Below, piece by piece: positions 10,061 through 20,660 of a stretch of 64,000 nucleotides of DNA; position 1 is the first letter of the stretch; every line of letters starts with the position of its first letter. This DNA is from Oscillospiraceae bacterium (GTDB taxonomy: Bacteria > Bacillota > Clostridia > Oscillospirales > Oscillospiraceae), in NCBI GenBank assembly GCA_009787625.1, contig WQSX01000010.1, positions 1 to 64,000 of the forward strand. The letters run 5' to 3'. The notes beneath the pieces are model-generated. The model saw only the letters and a program-made list of their open reading frames with translations, was not told the DNA's origin and ran no database searches. Both the position numbers and the translations under genes were made by a program.

Positions 10061-11239
10061 TTACTTCATAACCTTCTTCGCTATTTTTATTGCTGTTCGA
10101 TACCAAAGTGGCTCCATTCGTTTTCTGACCTCTAATATACGCTCAACTATTGCGATGTTTTGCGGGCAATGTTTTTCGCAGTGGCCGCATTTTGTGCAGT
10201 CATATAGGGAGAATGTGGTATTGAAGCCTCCTGTGGTTGTGGCGTATTGAGTTATCCCTGCAAATCTACTTATGGTGTAGCTGGTGTTGTATGCAAGGAA
10301 GCTATCGGGGATATTTATGCCTTTTGGGCAGGGTAGGCAGTAATTGCAACCTGTGCAGGGGATTTTATACGATTCTTGGAAAATGTCGGCTACTTTTTCG
10401 ATGATTTTTAATTCGTCATCCGTCATACACTCCGGCTCGGAATTTACCGCAAGTGCGAGGTTTTCGTCCAGCTGTGCCATATCGCTCATGCCTGAGAGCA
10501 GGACTGTAGGTTCGCTCTGATGCCATATCCACCGAAGCGCCCACGACGCAGAGGTGGCATTTGGGTCGCTCTGTTTTAGTAAATTGACTGCGGTGGGCGG
10601 CAAGTCGTTTACGAGACGTCCGCCGAGCAGAGGCTCCATTATTATTACGGGTATGTCCTTTGAGTGTGCATATTTTAGCCCATCACGCCCTGCTTGGTAG
10701 TTTATATTGATGTAGTTGTACTGAATCATGCAAAAATCCCACTCATATGCATCAATCAGTTTCACAAACTGATCTTTCAATCCATGAAAAGAAAATCCGA
10801 GTTGCTTGATTTTGCCCTCTGCTTTTTTCTCTGCAATCCACTTTTCTACGCCGAGCTCGCATAGGCGCTTCCAATCGTGAAGTCCGGACAGATTATGCAT
10901 AAAATAATAGTCGATATAGTTCGTTCTGAGTCGTTCCAGTTCTTCATTAAAAAGTTTGTCGAAATCTTCATAGCTATGGCACTTAAAGAGCGGAAGCTTT
11001 GTTCCGATATACACCTTCTCACGTGCTTTGTTTTTTTCAAGAATAGTTCCAAGTGCTACTTCACTTCCCGGATATAGATATGCTGTGTCGAAAAAATTCA
11101 CACCACCCTCAATAGCACGCATAATAAGAGCTTCCGACTTTTGCATATCGATTCTGCCAAAACCACCGGGCAAACGCATACATCCAAGCCCCAGTGCAGA
11201 GAGTTTGTTACCTGACTTTTTATCTAAGCGATATTGCAT
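10061..11239 (-). CDS. Aldo/keto reductase with C-terminal 4Fe-4S domain
   Basis: AKR motif GVNFFDTAYLYPGSE; CTGCNYCLPCPKGI and CTKCGHCEKHCPQNI. Confidence 0.9.
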   Translation of the reverse strand: MQYRLDKKSGNKLSALGLGCMRLPGGFGRIDMQKSEALIMRAIEGGVNFFDTAYLYPGSEVALGTILEKNKAREKVYIGTKLPLFKCHSYEDFDKLFNEELERLRTNYIDYYFMHNLSGLHDWKRLCELGVEKWIAEKKAEGKIKQLGFSFHGLKDQFVKLIDAYEWDFCMIQYNYININYQAGRDGLKYAHSKDIPVIIMEPLLGGRLVNDLPPTAVNLLKQSDPNATSASWALRWIWHQSEPTVLLSGMSDMAQLDENLALAVNSEPECMTDDELKIIEKVADIFQESYKIPCTGCNYCLPCPKGINIPDSFLAYNTSYTISRFAGITQYATTTGGFNTTFSLYDCTKCGHCEKHCPQNIAIVERILEVRKRMEPLWYRTAIKIAKKVMK

Positions 11240-11380
11240 ACAAGTTTATTGCTCCAATCTTGATTTAGTTTTGCTTTTCCTTTATACTACAATAAATGAA
11301 GAATAAAGGCAATAGTTTCGAGTTGACAATTAGTATTTGCAAGACGAAACGGCAGTACCGGAAAGGAATGGTGTTTACTT

Positions 11381-13717
11381 TTGAAAGAACTATTTAGGTT
11401 ATTGATAATTATTACAGCGCTACTATTGCTCACGGCATGTGACGATGGGGAAAGTTCCGGAGAAAATATGGAAAATGGCTCCACCCTAAACAGCACTGAA
11501 AGTTTGAGTAATGGAATAGAAGCAAACTTAGATTGGTTTGAGGAGTACACCTATCGCAGAAGAAGTGTTACTTTGCCTGATATGGACTATAGCTTGCAGT
11601 TTACGCTGATACAGGGGGGCATAGTTCATTTTGGCTTTACAGACACATCAACAACTAATCCGCTTATAGTAATAATCAGCTTGTCTATAAGTGGCGGCGA
11701 AATAAGCCGCACAGAAATTCCACTTGACTCAGAGTTCACACAGATAGTCGGATTTGATATAACAAACGACGAGAACATAGCGATTTTTGCTGTGGAGTTT
11801 GATGAAGAATATGAAGAAATTTTGGCTGTTTATTATGCAGAATTTGATGCGATGGGCAGAGAACTCCTTCGTTTTGATTTCAGTGATATGTTTGTTCAAA
11901 TGCCGGGCAGTTTTGAAATAGAGCAGGCAGTATTTGCAGGAGATGGAAACATTGCGGTAGCTGTGTGGAAAGGGTTAGGTACAGAAGTATACTTGCTAAA
12001 CATAGAGAGCGATGAATATGCTGTATTAGAGCTTGATGGCCGTGTTTGGCGTGAAGGCATGATTAGGTTAAATGATGAGCGTGTCATGACTATTGATAAT
12101 TTTCCGACCACTATACTCAGAGAAATTAATTTTGAAGAGGATGATTGGGGAGAAACCCTGCCGCTTGTCTCCGACCACCACTACAGAATGTTTAAAGCCG
12201 GGAGCGACTCAACGTTCGACTTTCTGTCTGTCGATTGGATTTATCTCTACGGGCATGATGCTGTGAGCGGAGAACAAACAGTGTTGCTCAATTTGGTAGA
12301 GCAGGGATTTCATCACATTATCCACGCATATGAGATTGCAAACAGAGAACTGATTATCCTGTCAGGAGTATGGGAAAACGATGAAATGATTCTCCAATTA
12401 TTCATTCTTTCGCCCCTTTCGAGAGCTACACCCGATGACCGTACTGTTATCACCGTAGGTCAGATAGGTGCACCGGGGGAAACATTTCCAATGATAGTGT
12501 CGGAATTTAACCTTGAAAGTGATAGATATATTATTGAAGTAGTTGACTACTTTGACTTCACTGACGGCGGTGACTTTTACGATGGAGTGCGGAGTGGGAT
12601 AATTCGCCTTCAAATAGACCTTATGACAGGACAAGGTCCTGACATACTGATTATTCCGTCAGGATTTAGAATGAATAGTGAACTTCTTATAGACCTATAT
12701 CCACTGATTGATGCAGACCCAATGCTAAGCCGCTCAGATTTTCTCCCTAATATGTTGGCTGCCCTTGAGAGTCCCGACAATACTTTACGTGCGATTGCAG
12801 AATATTTTACACTGCGCACCATTATAGGATTGCCGGAAGCAGTGGAGCATATTGTGCAGTGGACTCCGTCGGAACTCCTAAGGTTTGTGCGGCAAACTTA
12901 TGGTACGCACTATCCGTTTTCTCCTAACCTATCCTCAGAATGGTTTTTGAGGATGATATTGACAAACTCAGGAACAGCCTTTATTGATTGGTACCTGATG
13001 GAAGCCAATCTGGACAGTGATGCTTTTATTGAGATTCTCGAGGTTGCTAAAATTTTAAACGGGGTTGTGTACAGAGGTGGGGGAATGTGGGCCCCACAGC
13101 CTGATGAATTGATGGCGCGTGGCGAGCAGCTACTACAAACTGAGAACTTTTTTGGATGGGGTGCTTTCAGGCGTTACTTAGTAATGCAAGGTGATTTTGA
13201 AGTGCTCGGAATACCCACTGTGGACGGAGGAGAAAATGTGTTGGTGCCGTTTATGCAAATGGGCATAAACGCAGCTTCCGAGAATATTGACGGCGCATGG
13301 TCATTCTTACGAGAATTTCTAACGCCTGACGGAGTAATGTCAGAAACCCTGAGAGAAGGAACAATCCCTTATCGGGTTGACCTTTTCGAGCAAATTCTCA
13401 CAGACATATCCACACCAATAATGGAAGCCGACGGAGATGGAAACATGATAGAAATGCCGCAAACGGAGTTTTGGGTGAGTGGCTCAGGTGGTGATTTTGA
13501 CATTATCAACGTGTACGCCATAGCATCTGAGCAGGCAGACAGGTTTAGAAATATTGTGGAAAATGCAGTGCCTCTAAGAGGACAGCCGATATATCAAGGA
13601 CTATGGGACTTAATTGAGGGTGACTTGGCCCGATTTTTCTCAGGAGTATCCTCGGCTGAAGATACCGCAAGGGTTATGCAGAGCCGCATATCAATCTATC
13701 TTGCAGAGCAAAGCTAA
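11381..13717 (+). CDS. Large extracellular solute-binding-type lipoprotein
   Basis: 778 aa; TTG start after GAAAGGAATGGT; lipobox LLTACDD; C-terminal half resembles sugar-type solute-binding proteins. Confidence 0.7.
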   Translation: MKELFRLLIIITALLLLTACDDGESSGENMENGSTLNSTESLSNGIEANLDWFEEYTYRRRSVTLPDMDYSLQFTLIQGGIVHFGFTDTSTTNPLIVIISLSISGGEISRTEIPLDSEFTQIVGFDITNDENIAIFAVEFDEEYEEILAVYYAEFDAMGRELLRFDFSDMFVQMPGSFEIEQAVFAGDGNIAVAVWKGLGTEVYLLNIESDEYAVLELDGRVWREGMIRLNDERVMTIDNFPTTILREINFEEDDWGETLPLVSDHHYRMFKAGSDSTFDFLSVDWIYLYGHDAVSGEQTVLLNLVEQGFHHIIHAYEIANRELIILSGVWENDEMILQLFILSPLSRATPDDRTVITVGQIGAPGETFPMIVSEFNLESDRYIIEVVDYFDFTDGGDFYDGVRSGIIRLQIDLMTGQGPDILIIPSGFRMNSELLIDLYPLIDADPMLSRSDFLPNMLAALESPDNTLRAIAEYFTLRTIIGLPEAVEHIVQWTPSELLRFVRQTYGTHYPFSPNLSSEWFLRMILTNSGTAFIDWYLMEANLDSDAFIEILEVAKILNGVVYRGGGMWAPQPDELMARGEQLLQTENFFGWGAFRRYLVMQGDFEVLGIPTVDGGENVLVPFMQMGINAASENIDGAWSFLREFLTPDGVMSETLREGTIPYRVDLFEQILTDISTPIMEADGDGNMIEMPQTEFWVSGSGGDFDIINVYAIASEQADRFRNIVENAVPLRGQPIYQGLWDLIEGDLARFFSGVSSAEDTARVMQSRISIYLAEQS

Positions 13718-13825
13718 TGTCATATTTAATTATACAATTTGCAATTAGAATAACTTTTTCTAAAAAACATTTGACATACCACTCACTTTGCCTTATAATA
13801 TTGAGACGTGTGCAGGAGGCAAGCA

Positions 13826-14317
13826 ATGCTAATCGACCTTCGAGAGATAATTGGAGTTCCCGGCGGCGTAGTCTCGTTTGACTTCGAGCCTGATTTATCT
13901 GAAATAATTGATGACTCAATTATTTCGATAGTACCGCCGACGAGAGCTGCGGGAAGTGTTACAAACAGCGCAGGAGTGCTGACATTTTCGGCGAATGTAG
14001 ATGCAACGTGTAAATGCATCTGTGCAAGATGTCTTAAAGAGTTCAAGAAACCTGAACACAAGCAAATTTCGGCGAATCTCACTGAAGGGGGCGAGGGAGA
14101 AAATCCCGATGGCTACTTCCTTCAGGGAGACAAGGTCGATGCAAACGAGATAATATTCACAGAATTTATTTTAAATATGGAAGATAGACAGCTTTGTAGT
14201 GACGATTGTCAAGGCTTATGTCAAAAATGCGGAGCTGACTTAAATAATGATTTATGCAAGTGCGAAAAAGAAATAGACCCAAGGCTTGCAGTACTCGGTC
14301 AACTACTGGAAGAATGA
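13826..14317 (+). CDS. YceD/DUF177 family protein
   Basis: CICARCLKEF ... CQGLCQKCGADLNNDLCKCE; immediately upstream of rpmF. Confidence 0.85.
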   Translation: MLIDLREIIGVPGGVVSFDFEPDLSEIIDDSIISIVPPTRAAGSVTNSAGVLTFSANVDATCKCICARCLKEFKKPEHKQISANLTEGGEGENPDGYFLQGDKVDANEIIFTEFILNMEDRQLCSDDCQGLCQKCGADLNNDLCKCEKEIDPRLAVLGQLLEE

Positions 14318-14338
14318 TTCACATAGGAGGTGTTATAT

Positions 14339-14509
14339 ATGGCAGTACCAAAGAGTAAAGTCTCAAAAGCGAGAAGAGATAAAAGACGCTCAGCGCACTG
14401 GAAACTTGAAACCCCCGGACTCACAAAATGCTCAAAGTGCGGAGAACTGCGCTTGCCTCACAGAGCCTGTAAGGCTTGTGGCAACTACAATGGCCGCGAG
14501 GTATCATAA
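14339..14509 (+). CDS. rpmF: 50S ribosomal protein L32 (56 aa; absent from ORF track)
   Basis: [67 protein letters not shown]. Confidence 0.96.
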   Translation: MAVPKSKVSKARRDKRRSAHWKLETPGLTKCSKCGELRLPHRACKACGNYNGREVS

Positions 14510-14562
14510 GTTCATCGCTGATTTCGAAGGGAGAGTTGCAGTGTATAGACACTGACACTATC

Positions 14563-14597
14563 GCCCTAAGGGCGGGGGTATTCCCCCGTCTTTCGTT
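14563..14597 (+). terminator. Probable terminator after rpmF
   Basis: CGCCCTAAGGGCG followed by CGGGGGTATTCCCCCGTCTTTCG. Confidence 0.5.
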
Positions 14598-14653
14598 TGG
14601 TGAAAAAATCTCCACCAATCTGTCAGACACTGGGTTTCCGGAGGTTACCTTAA

Positions 14654-15991
14654 ATGAACAATGTTGTTAAATCAATTGAGCAAGGGTCGCCTGCGAGCAA
14701 CTCTGTCATAGCGCAGGGTGATGTGCTTTTAAAGGTCAATGGCGATGCAATCAGAGACGTACTGGATTATCAATTTCTCACCTATGACAGCTCGGTACAG
14801 CTCCGGTTGCTGTCGGCAAATGGAAAATTAAAACTGGTTACAGTTAACAAACCCGAAGGAGTCGATTTGGGTATTGAATTTGGCTCATATCTAATGGACA
14901 ATGAGCGTGTCTGTGAGAACCGATGCATATTTTGCTTCATGAGCCAACTGCCTGCGGGTATGCGCAGATCTTTATACTGTAGGGATGATGACGTAAGACT
15001 ATCGTTTTTGCATGGCAATTACGTGACGCTCACAAATTTAACTAAAGACGATATAGACAGAATAATCGAGTATCGCATCAGCCCTATAAATATATCTGTT
15101 CATACACTTGATCCAAAACTCCGCTCTTTTATGATGGGTACAAGTAAGGGTGGTAAATCACTAAGCACGCTTCGAAGACTGGCATCAAACGGCATTACAC
15201 TAAATTGCCAAATAGTCTGTTGTCCCGGTGTAAATTCAGGCAAAAAGTTGAGGGCGACCTTGGAAGGGCTTAGAGCACTTGGCTCTGCTATAAACTCTGT
15301 ATCTGTAGTACCTGTGGGTCTCACAAAGCATAGGGACGGACAATACCCGCTAAAGCCGTTTGATAAGAGGATTGCGATAAACACTTTGAATTTGGTTCGG
15401 TATTTTGCACGGTCCTGCTTACGTGAGCGAGGTTCAAGGGTGTTTTACTGTGCAGATGAGATATATCTCCTTGCAGGGGTGGAGTTACCGAATGAATCAT
15501 ATTATGAAGATTATCCCCAACTTGAAAACGGGGTGGGGATGTTAAGGCTGTTTATTGCTGAGTTTGAAAACGCAATTGATAACTGCAAAAGCACGAAAAA
15601 AAACCACAAGCATATTTCTGTTGCGACAGGAAAGCTCGCCTATCCTTATATAAAAAATATTGTTGACATATTGCTCATGAAATGTGATACAATAACTTGC
15701 GATGTCTACGCCATAACTAACGACTTTTTTGGACATGGGATTACTGTTTCGGGACTGATTACAGGCAGTGATATTCTAAATCAACTGTCAGGCAAAAATC
15801 TTGGCTCAAAACTACTGATTCCGCAAAACATGCTAAAATTTGGGGAAGATGTGTTTTTGGACGATGTCACGGTTTCAGAAATTTCTGAAAAACTAGGGGT
15901 TGAGGTTATGGTTGTTGAGCAAAATGGAAGAGAATTCTTTAACGCACTTTCTGAAAGCATTGACCATATAATGGAGGATGAAAATGGCTAA
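14654..15991 (+). CDS. DUF512 family PDZ/radical SAM-like protein
   Basis: N-terminal PDZ-like region, ENRCIFCFMSQLPAGMRRSLYCRDDDVRLSFLHGNYVTLTN. Confidence 0.88.
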   Translation: MNNVVKSIEQGSPASNSVIAQGDVLLKVNGDAIRDVLDYQFLTYDSSVQLRLLSANGKLKLVTVNKPEGVDLGIEFGSYLMDNERVCENRCIFCFMSQLPAGMRRSLYCRDDDVRLSFLHGNYVTLTNLTKDDIDRIIEYRISPINISVHTLDPKLRSFMMGTSKGGKSLSTLRRLASNGITLNCQIVCCPGVNSGKKLRATLEGLRALGSAINSVSVVPVGLTKHRDGQYPLKPFDKRIAINTLNLVRYFARSCLRERGSRVFYCADEIYLLAGVELPNESYYEDYPQLENGVGMLRLFIAEFENAIDNCKSTKKNHKHISVATGKLAYPYIKNIVDILLMKCDTITCDVYAITNDFFGHGITVSGLITGSDILNQLSGKNLGSKLLIPQNMLKFGEDVFLDDVTVSEISEKLGVEVMVVEQNGREFFNALSESIDHIMEDENG

Positions 15992-17312
15992 CCCGCTTGT
16001 TGCTATTGTTGGCAGACCAAATGTTGGCAAATCAACACTTTTTAACAGACTGGCAGGCAAACGCCTCTCTATTGTCGAAGATACGCCCGGTGTAACCAGA
16101 GACAGGCTTTATGCGAAAACCGACTGGAATGGGCGGAATTTCGATATTGTTGACACCGGTGGTATTGAGCCCACAACGGACAACGAAATTTTGATTTTTA
16201 TGCGTGAGCAGGCTATGCTCGCGATTGAAATGGCTGATGTTATCGTATTTGTGACCGATTTTACAACAGGGGTCACAGCAACAGACGAAGAAGTCGCAAG
16301 AATGCTCAATAAAGCGAGAAAACCGATTATTCTTGCAGTCAATAAAATGGACTCGATTGGTCCTGTGCATCCCGATATATATGAGTTTTACTCACTGGGT
16401 TTGGGTGAGCCTGTCTCACTTTCTGCGGCGCACGGGCACGGTACGGGCGACCTGCTTGACGAGTGTGTAAAGCTCTTTGACGACCCATCAGGCGAAAATG
16501 ATGACGACGACGATATTATCCGTGTAGCTGTGATTGGCAAGCCAAATGCGGGGAAATCTTCTCTAATCAACAAAATTTTAGGTGAAGTGCGTGTCATTGT
16601 AAGCCCTGTGGCGGGCACGACAAGAGATGCCGTGGACACTTCCTTTGAAAATGAACATGGCAAATATGTGTTTATCGACACAGCAGGACTCAGACGTAAA
16701 TCTAAGATAGACAGCAGAATTGAAAAATACAGCGTACTCAGGGCGCAAATAGCCATTGAGCGCTCAGATGTTTGCGTAATTATGATAGATGCTCAGGAAG
16801 GTGTCACCGAGCAGGATACCAAGGTTGCAGGGCTTGCACATGAGGCAGGCAAGGCGAGTATCATTGTTGTCAACAAATGGGATTTGATTGAAAAAGAGAC
16901 AAATACCATGGAAAATATGCGTAATGATGTCAGGCGTGACCTCAGTTATATGACCTATGCCCCCGTTCTGTTTATTTCAGCACTCACAGGCAAGCGTGTC
17001 GATAGAATCTTCGAGCTTATAAACTTTGTGAGCGAACAGGCTTCCATGAGAATTACGACAGGAACACTAAATGGTGTGCTTGCCGATGCTCAAATGAGAG
17101 TACAACCGCCCACCGACAGAGGCAGGAGACTGAAGATTTTCTACATAACTCAATCGGGCATAAAACCGCCGACGTTTATTTGCTTCTGTAACGACTCCGA
17201 GTTATTTCATTTTTCATACCTTAGATATCTTGAAAATCAAATAAGATCTGTTTTTGGACTTGAAGGCACGCCGATACGTATGATAGTCAGAGAAAGAGAA
17301 AAGGAAAATTGA
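15978..17312 (+). CDS. der: Ribosome biogenesis GTPase Der
   Basis: Two GTPase domains (GRPNVGKSTLFNR, GKPNAGKSSLINK) plus KH-like C-terminus. Confidence 0.95.
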   Translation: MKMANPLVAIVGRPNVGKSTLFNRLAGKRLSIVEDTPGVTRDRLYAKTDWNGRNFDIVDTGGIEPTTDNEILIFMREQAMLAIEMADVIVFVTDFTTGVTATDEEVARMLNKARKPIILAVNKMDSIGPVHPDIYEFYSLGLGEPVSLSAAHGHGTGDLLDECVKLFDDPSGENDDDDDIIRVAVIGKPNAGKSSLINKILGEVRVIVSPVAGTTRDAVDTSFENEHGKYVFIDTAGLRRKSKIDSRIEKYSVLRAQIAIERSDVCVIMIDAQEGVTEQDTKVAGLAHEAGKASIIVVNKWDLIEKETNTMENMRNDVRRDLSYMTYAPVLFISALTGKRVDRIFELINFVSEQASMRITTGTLNGVLADAQMRVQPPTDRGRRLKIFYITQSGIKPPTFICFCNDSELFHFSYLRYLENQIRSVFGLEGTPIRMIVREREKEN

Positions 17313-17316
17313 GGGC

Positions 17317-17988
17317 ATGTTGTTTATTATTTTGGTGCTTATTACCGCAATTCCGGCATATCTCTTAGGTAGTGTCAATGGTGCTTTAATCGCGTCTAAG
17401 GTTTTATACCGTAAGGATATTCGCGATTATGGCAGTGGAAATCCCGGACTGACAAATTTTTATCGGACTTTTGGCAAAGGCGGAGCGCTGATTGTCGTTT
17501 TCATTGATGTTGCTAAAACCATTGCTCCGCTGATTTTTGGCGGTTGGATTTTTGCAAATTTTTCTGAACTTGTGCCATCGTTTGTGTGGCCGTTTGATAC
17601 TTATTTTGATGAGGTGTTTTTCGGAAGAACTGTTGCAAGCCTGTTTGTTGTGCTTGGGCATTGCTTTCCTGTGTTTTATAAGTTCATGGGCGGCAAGGGA
17701 ATCATGGCTATCGGTGCAATTGTAATTGTTCTCGACTGGCGGATTGCCCTTGCTGCTTGGGGAGTTTTCGTTTTGATAACTATCTTGACTCGTTATGTCT
17801 CGCTCGGCTCAATGATTGGTAGCATTGCGATAGCTGTTTCCGTTATAGTGTTTGATATCGGTGGGATTCCTGAGTTTGTGGTTATTGCGTTAATTGTTAT
17901 CTTAGTTCACATCAGGCATTTTCCGAATATTAAGCGTTTGGTCAAAGGCGAAGAATCGAAGCTCAATTTGAGCAGGAAAAAATCGTAG
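17317..17988 (+). CDS. plsY: Glycerol-3-phosphate acyltransferase PlsY
   Basis: YLLGSVNGALIASK, GSGNPGLTNFYRTFG, GHCFPVFYKFMGGKG. Confidence 0.92.
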   Translation: MLFIILVLITAIPAYLLGSVNGALIASKVLYRKDIRDYGSGNPGLTNFYRTFGKGGALIVVFIDVAKTIAPLIFGGWIFANFSELVPSFVWPFDTYFDEVFFGRTVASLFVVLGHCFPVFYKFMGGKGIMAIGAIVIVLDWRIALAAWGVFVLITILTRYVSLGSMIGSIAIAVSVIVFDIGGIPEFVVIALIVILVHIRHFPNIKRLVKGEESKLNLSRKKS

Positions 17989-18080
17989 GGGTGCATTTTG
18001 TAGGAGCGACCGTCCCCGGTCGCCCGCAACATAGGAAGCAAATCCGACAAACGGGCGACCGAGGACGGTCGCCCCTACGG
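17986..18080. repeat. R1 palindromic repeat, inverted pair
   Basis: GTAGGAGCGACCGTCCCCGGTCGCCCG ... CGGGCGACCGAGGACGGTCGCCCCTAC. Confidence 0.8.
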
Positions 18081-18107
18081 CAAGCACTAAGGATATTATG
18101 GGAGTGG

Positions 18108-19130
18108 ATGTTTTTGAAAGTTACTGTTTTGGGCTGTGGTGCTTGGGGAACTGCTGTTGCTCTTGTTTTATTTGACAATGGGTATGATGTTACCATGTGG
18201 TCAAAATTTGAGGACGAAGTTTCATCTATCAGAGAATCTCGAATTAACAGGCTTTTGCCTGATGTTTCAATTCCTGACGAAATTATTATTACCGCTGACT
18301 TAGATAGTGCCGTTAGCGGGGCAAGTGTTATTATCATAGTTGTGCCGTCGTTTGCGCTGCGGGAGACAGCTACAGCTATTGCAAATCAAATCAATGAAGG
18401 CACAGTTGTGGTCTGCATGTCCAAGGGGATAGAGAAGGACACCTGTGGACTTTTTTCTGATATTTTAGAGGATATCTTGCCTGATGAGACTATGATTGCT
18501 GTGGTTTCAGGGCCTACTCACGCCGAGGAAGTTTCTAAAAGAGTTCCGTCTGCTTGTGTGGTTGCCGCTGAAGATATGTCTGTGGCTATGCGGGTGCAGA
18601 ATCTTCTTATGAACAAGTACTTGCGGGTATACACTTCAACAGACCTCATAGGTGTGGAACTTGGTGCGGCTTTAAAAAATGTAATTGCGCTCGGTGCGGG
18701 GATTGGTACAGGGCTTGGGCTTGGCGATAATGGGCTTGCGATGCTTATGACTCGCGGGCTTGCTGAAATTGCTGAGCTTTGCATGAAAATGGGCGGAAGC
18801 AAGGAAACCCTTGCAGGACTCGCAGGTCTGGGGGATTTGATTGTCACTTGCATGTCTGAGCATTCCCGAAACAGGCGTGCGGGACGACTCATAGGGCAAG
18901 GCATGAGCGCAGAGCAGGCTATGGAGTCAGTAGGTGCCGTTGTTGAGGGATATTATGCGGCTAAGGCGGCAAAAGAACTCGCTGAATTAATGGATGTGGA
19001 TATGCCGATATGTCTGGAGACTTACAGGGTTCTCTATGAGGGAAAGGCTCCGGAGCAAGCACTTGAAGATTTAATGAGCAGGAGCAGACGAAGTGAACAT
19101 GGCACAGGCGGCGAACACTGGGTTATGTAG
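18108..19130 (+). CDS. gpsA: NAD(P)-dependent glycerol-3-phosphate dehydrogenase
   Basis: VTVLGCGAWGTAVALVL; start moved to 18108 because the upstream ORF extension is repeat sequence. Confidence 0.93.
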   Translation: MFLKVTVLGCGAWGTAVALVLFDNGYDVTMWSKFEDEVSSIRESRINRLLPDVSIPDEIIITADLDSAVSGASVIIIVVPSFALRETATAIANQINEGTVVVCMSKGIEKDTCGLFSDILEDILPDETMIAVVSGPTHAEEVSKRVPSACVVAAEDMSVAMRVQNLLMNKYLRVYTSTDLIGVELGAALKNVIALGAGIGTGLGLGDNGLAMLMTRGLAEIAELCMKMGGSKETLAGLAGLGDLIVTCMSEHSRNRRAGRLIGQGMSAEQAMESVGAVVEGYYAAKAAKELAELMDVDMPICLETYRVLYEGKAPEQALEDLMSRSRRSEHGTGGEHWVM

Positions 19131-19182
19131 GGATTGTGCTATTTATTACGTCTAGACATTTTTGAAAGGAATGGTCATTAGT

Positions 19183-20562
19183 ATGACATTCAAAGATTAT
19201 CTAAGCAGCATAAAAGATAAGAGAGTCACTGTTGTTGGCGCAGGCATCAGCAATACGCCGCTTATAGAGGCACTGTGCAGTGCAGGTATTTCTGTTTCTG
19301 TGCGTGATATGCGCTTACACGCTGACCTTGGCGAGAATGCGAAACGTTTTGAAAGTCTCGGTGCGACGCTTATATTGGGTGCAGATTATCTGCAAGATAT
19401 CAGCGAAGATATTATCTTTAGAACGCCGGGGCTTATGCCGACAAATCCTGCTTTGGTTCAGGCTGTAAAAAGGGGTGCCACGCTCACCAGTGAGATGGAA
19501 GTGTTCTTTGACGTTTGTCCATGTTATACTATCGGTGTGACAGGGACTGACGGAAAAACTACTACGACCTCAATAATCGCAGAAATATTAAAAAACGGCG
19601 GAAAAACGGTGCATCTAGGGGGTAATATCGGCACACCGCTTCTCACGAAAGCAGATGATATGTCGCCCTGTGATATTGCTGTGGTGGAGCTTTCTTCTTT
19701 TCAGCTTATATCAATGAAAAAATGTCCCAACACCGCAATTGTGACAAACCTCACGCCCAACCATCTCGATGTACACAAAGATATGGATGAGTATGTTGGT
19801 GCTAAACGAAATATTTTCATAAATCAAAACAGTTCAGACAGAGCCATTTTTAACTTAGATAATGAGGTAACGCTCAATTACTCAAAAAGCGCAGTGGCGG
19901 AAGATGTGCTTATGTTTAGTCGCCATGAAAAGGTAAAAAATGGCGTATATTTAAAAGGCGGCGTCATATACGACACTCACGATGATGTGCGTGAAGAAAT
20001 TTTGAGTGCGGGAGAAATATTGCTCCCGGGCGACCACAATATTGAAAATTATATGGCAGCTTTTGCGGCTGTGCGAGGGCTTGTGAGCTATGATATTATG
20101 CGTGAGACGGCGAGAACATTTGCAGGCGTGGCACATCGCATTGAATTTGTCAGAGAGCATGAGGGTGTCAAGTATTATAATGATTCAATAGCGTCCAGTC
20201 CGACAAGGGCGATTGCGGGGCTAAAGTCATTTGACCAAAAGGTTGTTTTGATTGCAGGCGGAAAGGGCAAGGGAATCACATTTGAAAACTTTGCCGCTAC
20301 AGTTAATGAGCGAGTCAAAAAGCTGATTTTAACAGGGGCAACCGCAAGGCAAATAGAAACGGCTGTTCAGAGTGCGCCGTGTGATGAAAGCCGCCCTGAG
20401 ATATTCATTTGCAATGAATTTGAAGATGCTGTAAAAAAATCAGCGGAGATTGCTGATAAAGGTGATATTGTATTATTATCGCCCGCTTGCACATCGTTTG
20501 ACCGGTTCAAAAACTTTGAAGAGCGCGGAAACTATTTTAAGGAACTGGTACTCCGCTTTTAA
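19183..20562 (+). CDS. murD: UDP-N-acetylmuramoyl-L-alanine--D-glutamate ligase
   Basis: GVTGTDGKTTTTSIIAEIL, LTPNHLDVHKDMDEY, YNDSIASSPTRAIAGL. Confidence 0.93.
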   Translation: MTFKDYLSSIKDKRVTVVGAGISNTPLIEALCSAGISVSVRDMRLHADLGENAKRFESLGATLILGADYLQDISEDIIFRTPGLMPTNPALVQAVKRGATLTSEMEVFFDVCPCYTIGVTGTDGKTTTTSIIAEILKNGGKTVHLGGNIGTPLLTKADDMSPCDIAVVELSSFQLISMKKCPNTAIVTNLTPNHLDVHKDMDEYVGAKRNIFINQNSSDRAIFNLDNEVTLNYSKSAVAEDVLMFSRHEKVKNGVYLKGGVIYDTHDDVREEILSAGEILLPGDHNIENYMAAFAAVRGLVSYDIMRETARTFAGVAHRIEFVREHEGVKYYNDSIASSPTRAIAGLKSFDQKVVLIAGGKGKGITFENFAATVNERVKKLILTGATARQIETAVQSAPCDESRPEIFICNEFEDAVKKSAEIADKGDIVLLSPACTSFDRFKNFEERGNYFKELVLRF

Positions 20563-20660
20563 GATAAGATAGGTATTCAACAACTTTGTCACTTCGCGCG
20601 TAGCCGCAGAATCTATTGAGGAAAAATTGAGGGAGCAAAATATTAAGGGAGTAAAAAATT

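Noticed and set aside
17991-18107. N-terminal extension of gpsA
   Set aside because: Encoded by the R1 inverted repeat; the conserved GpsA start fits ATG 18108
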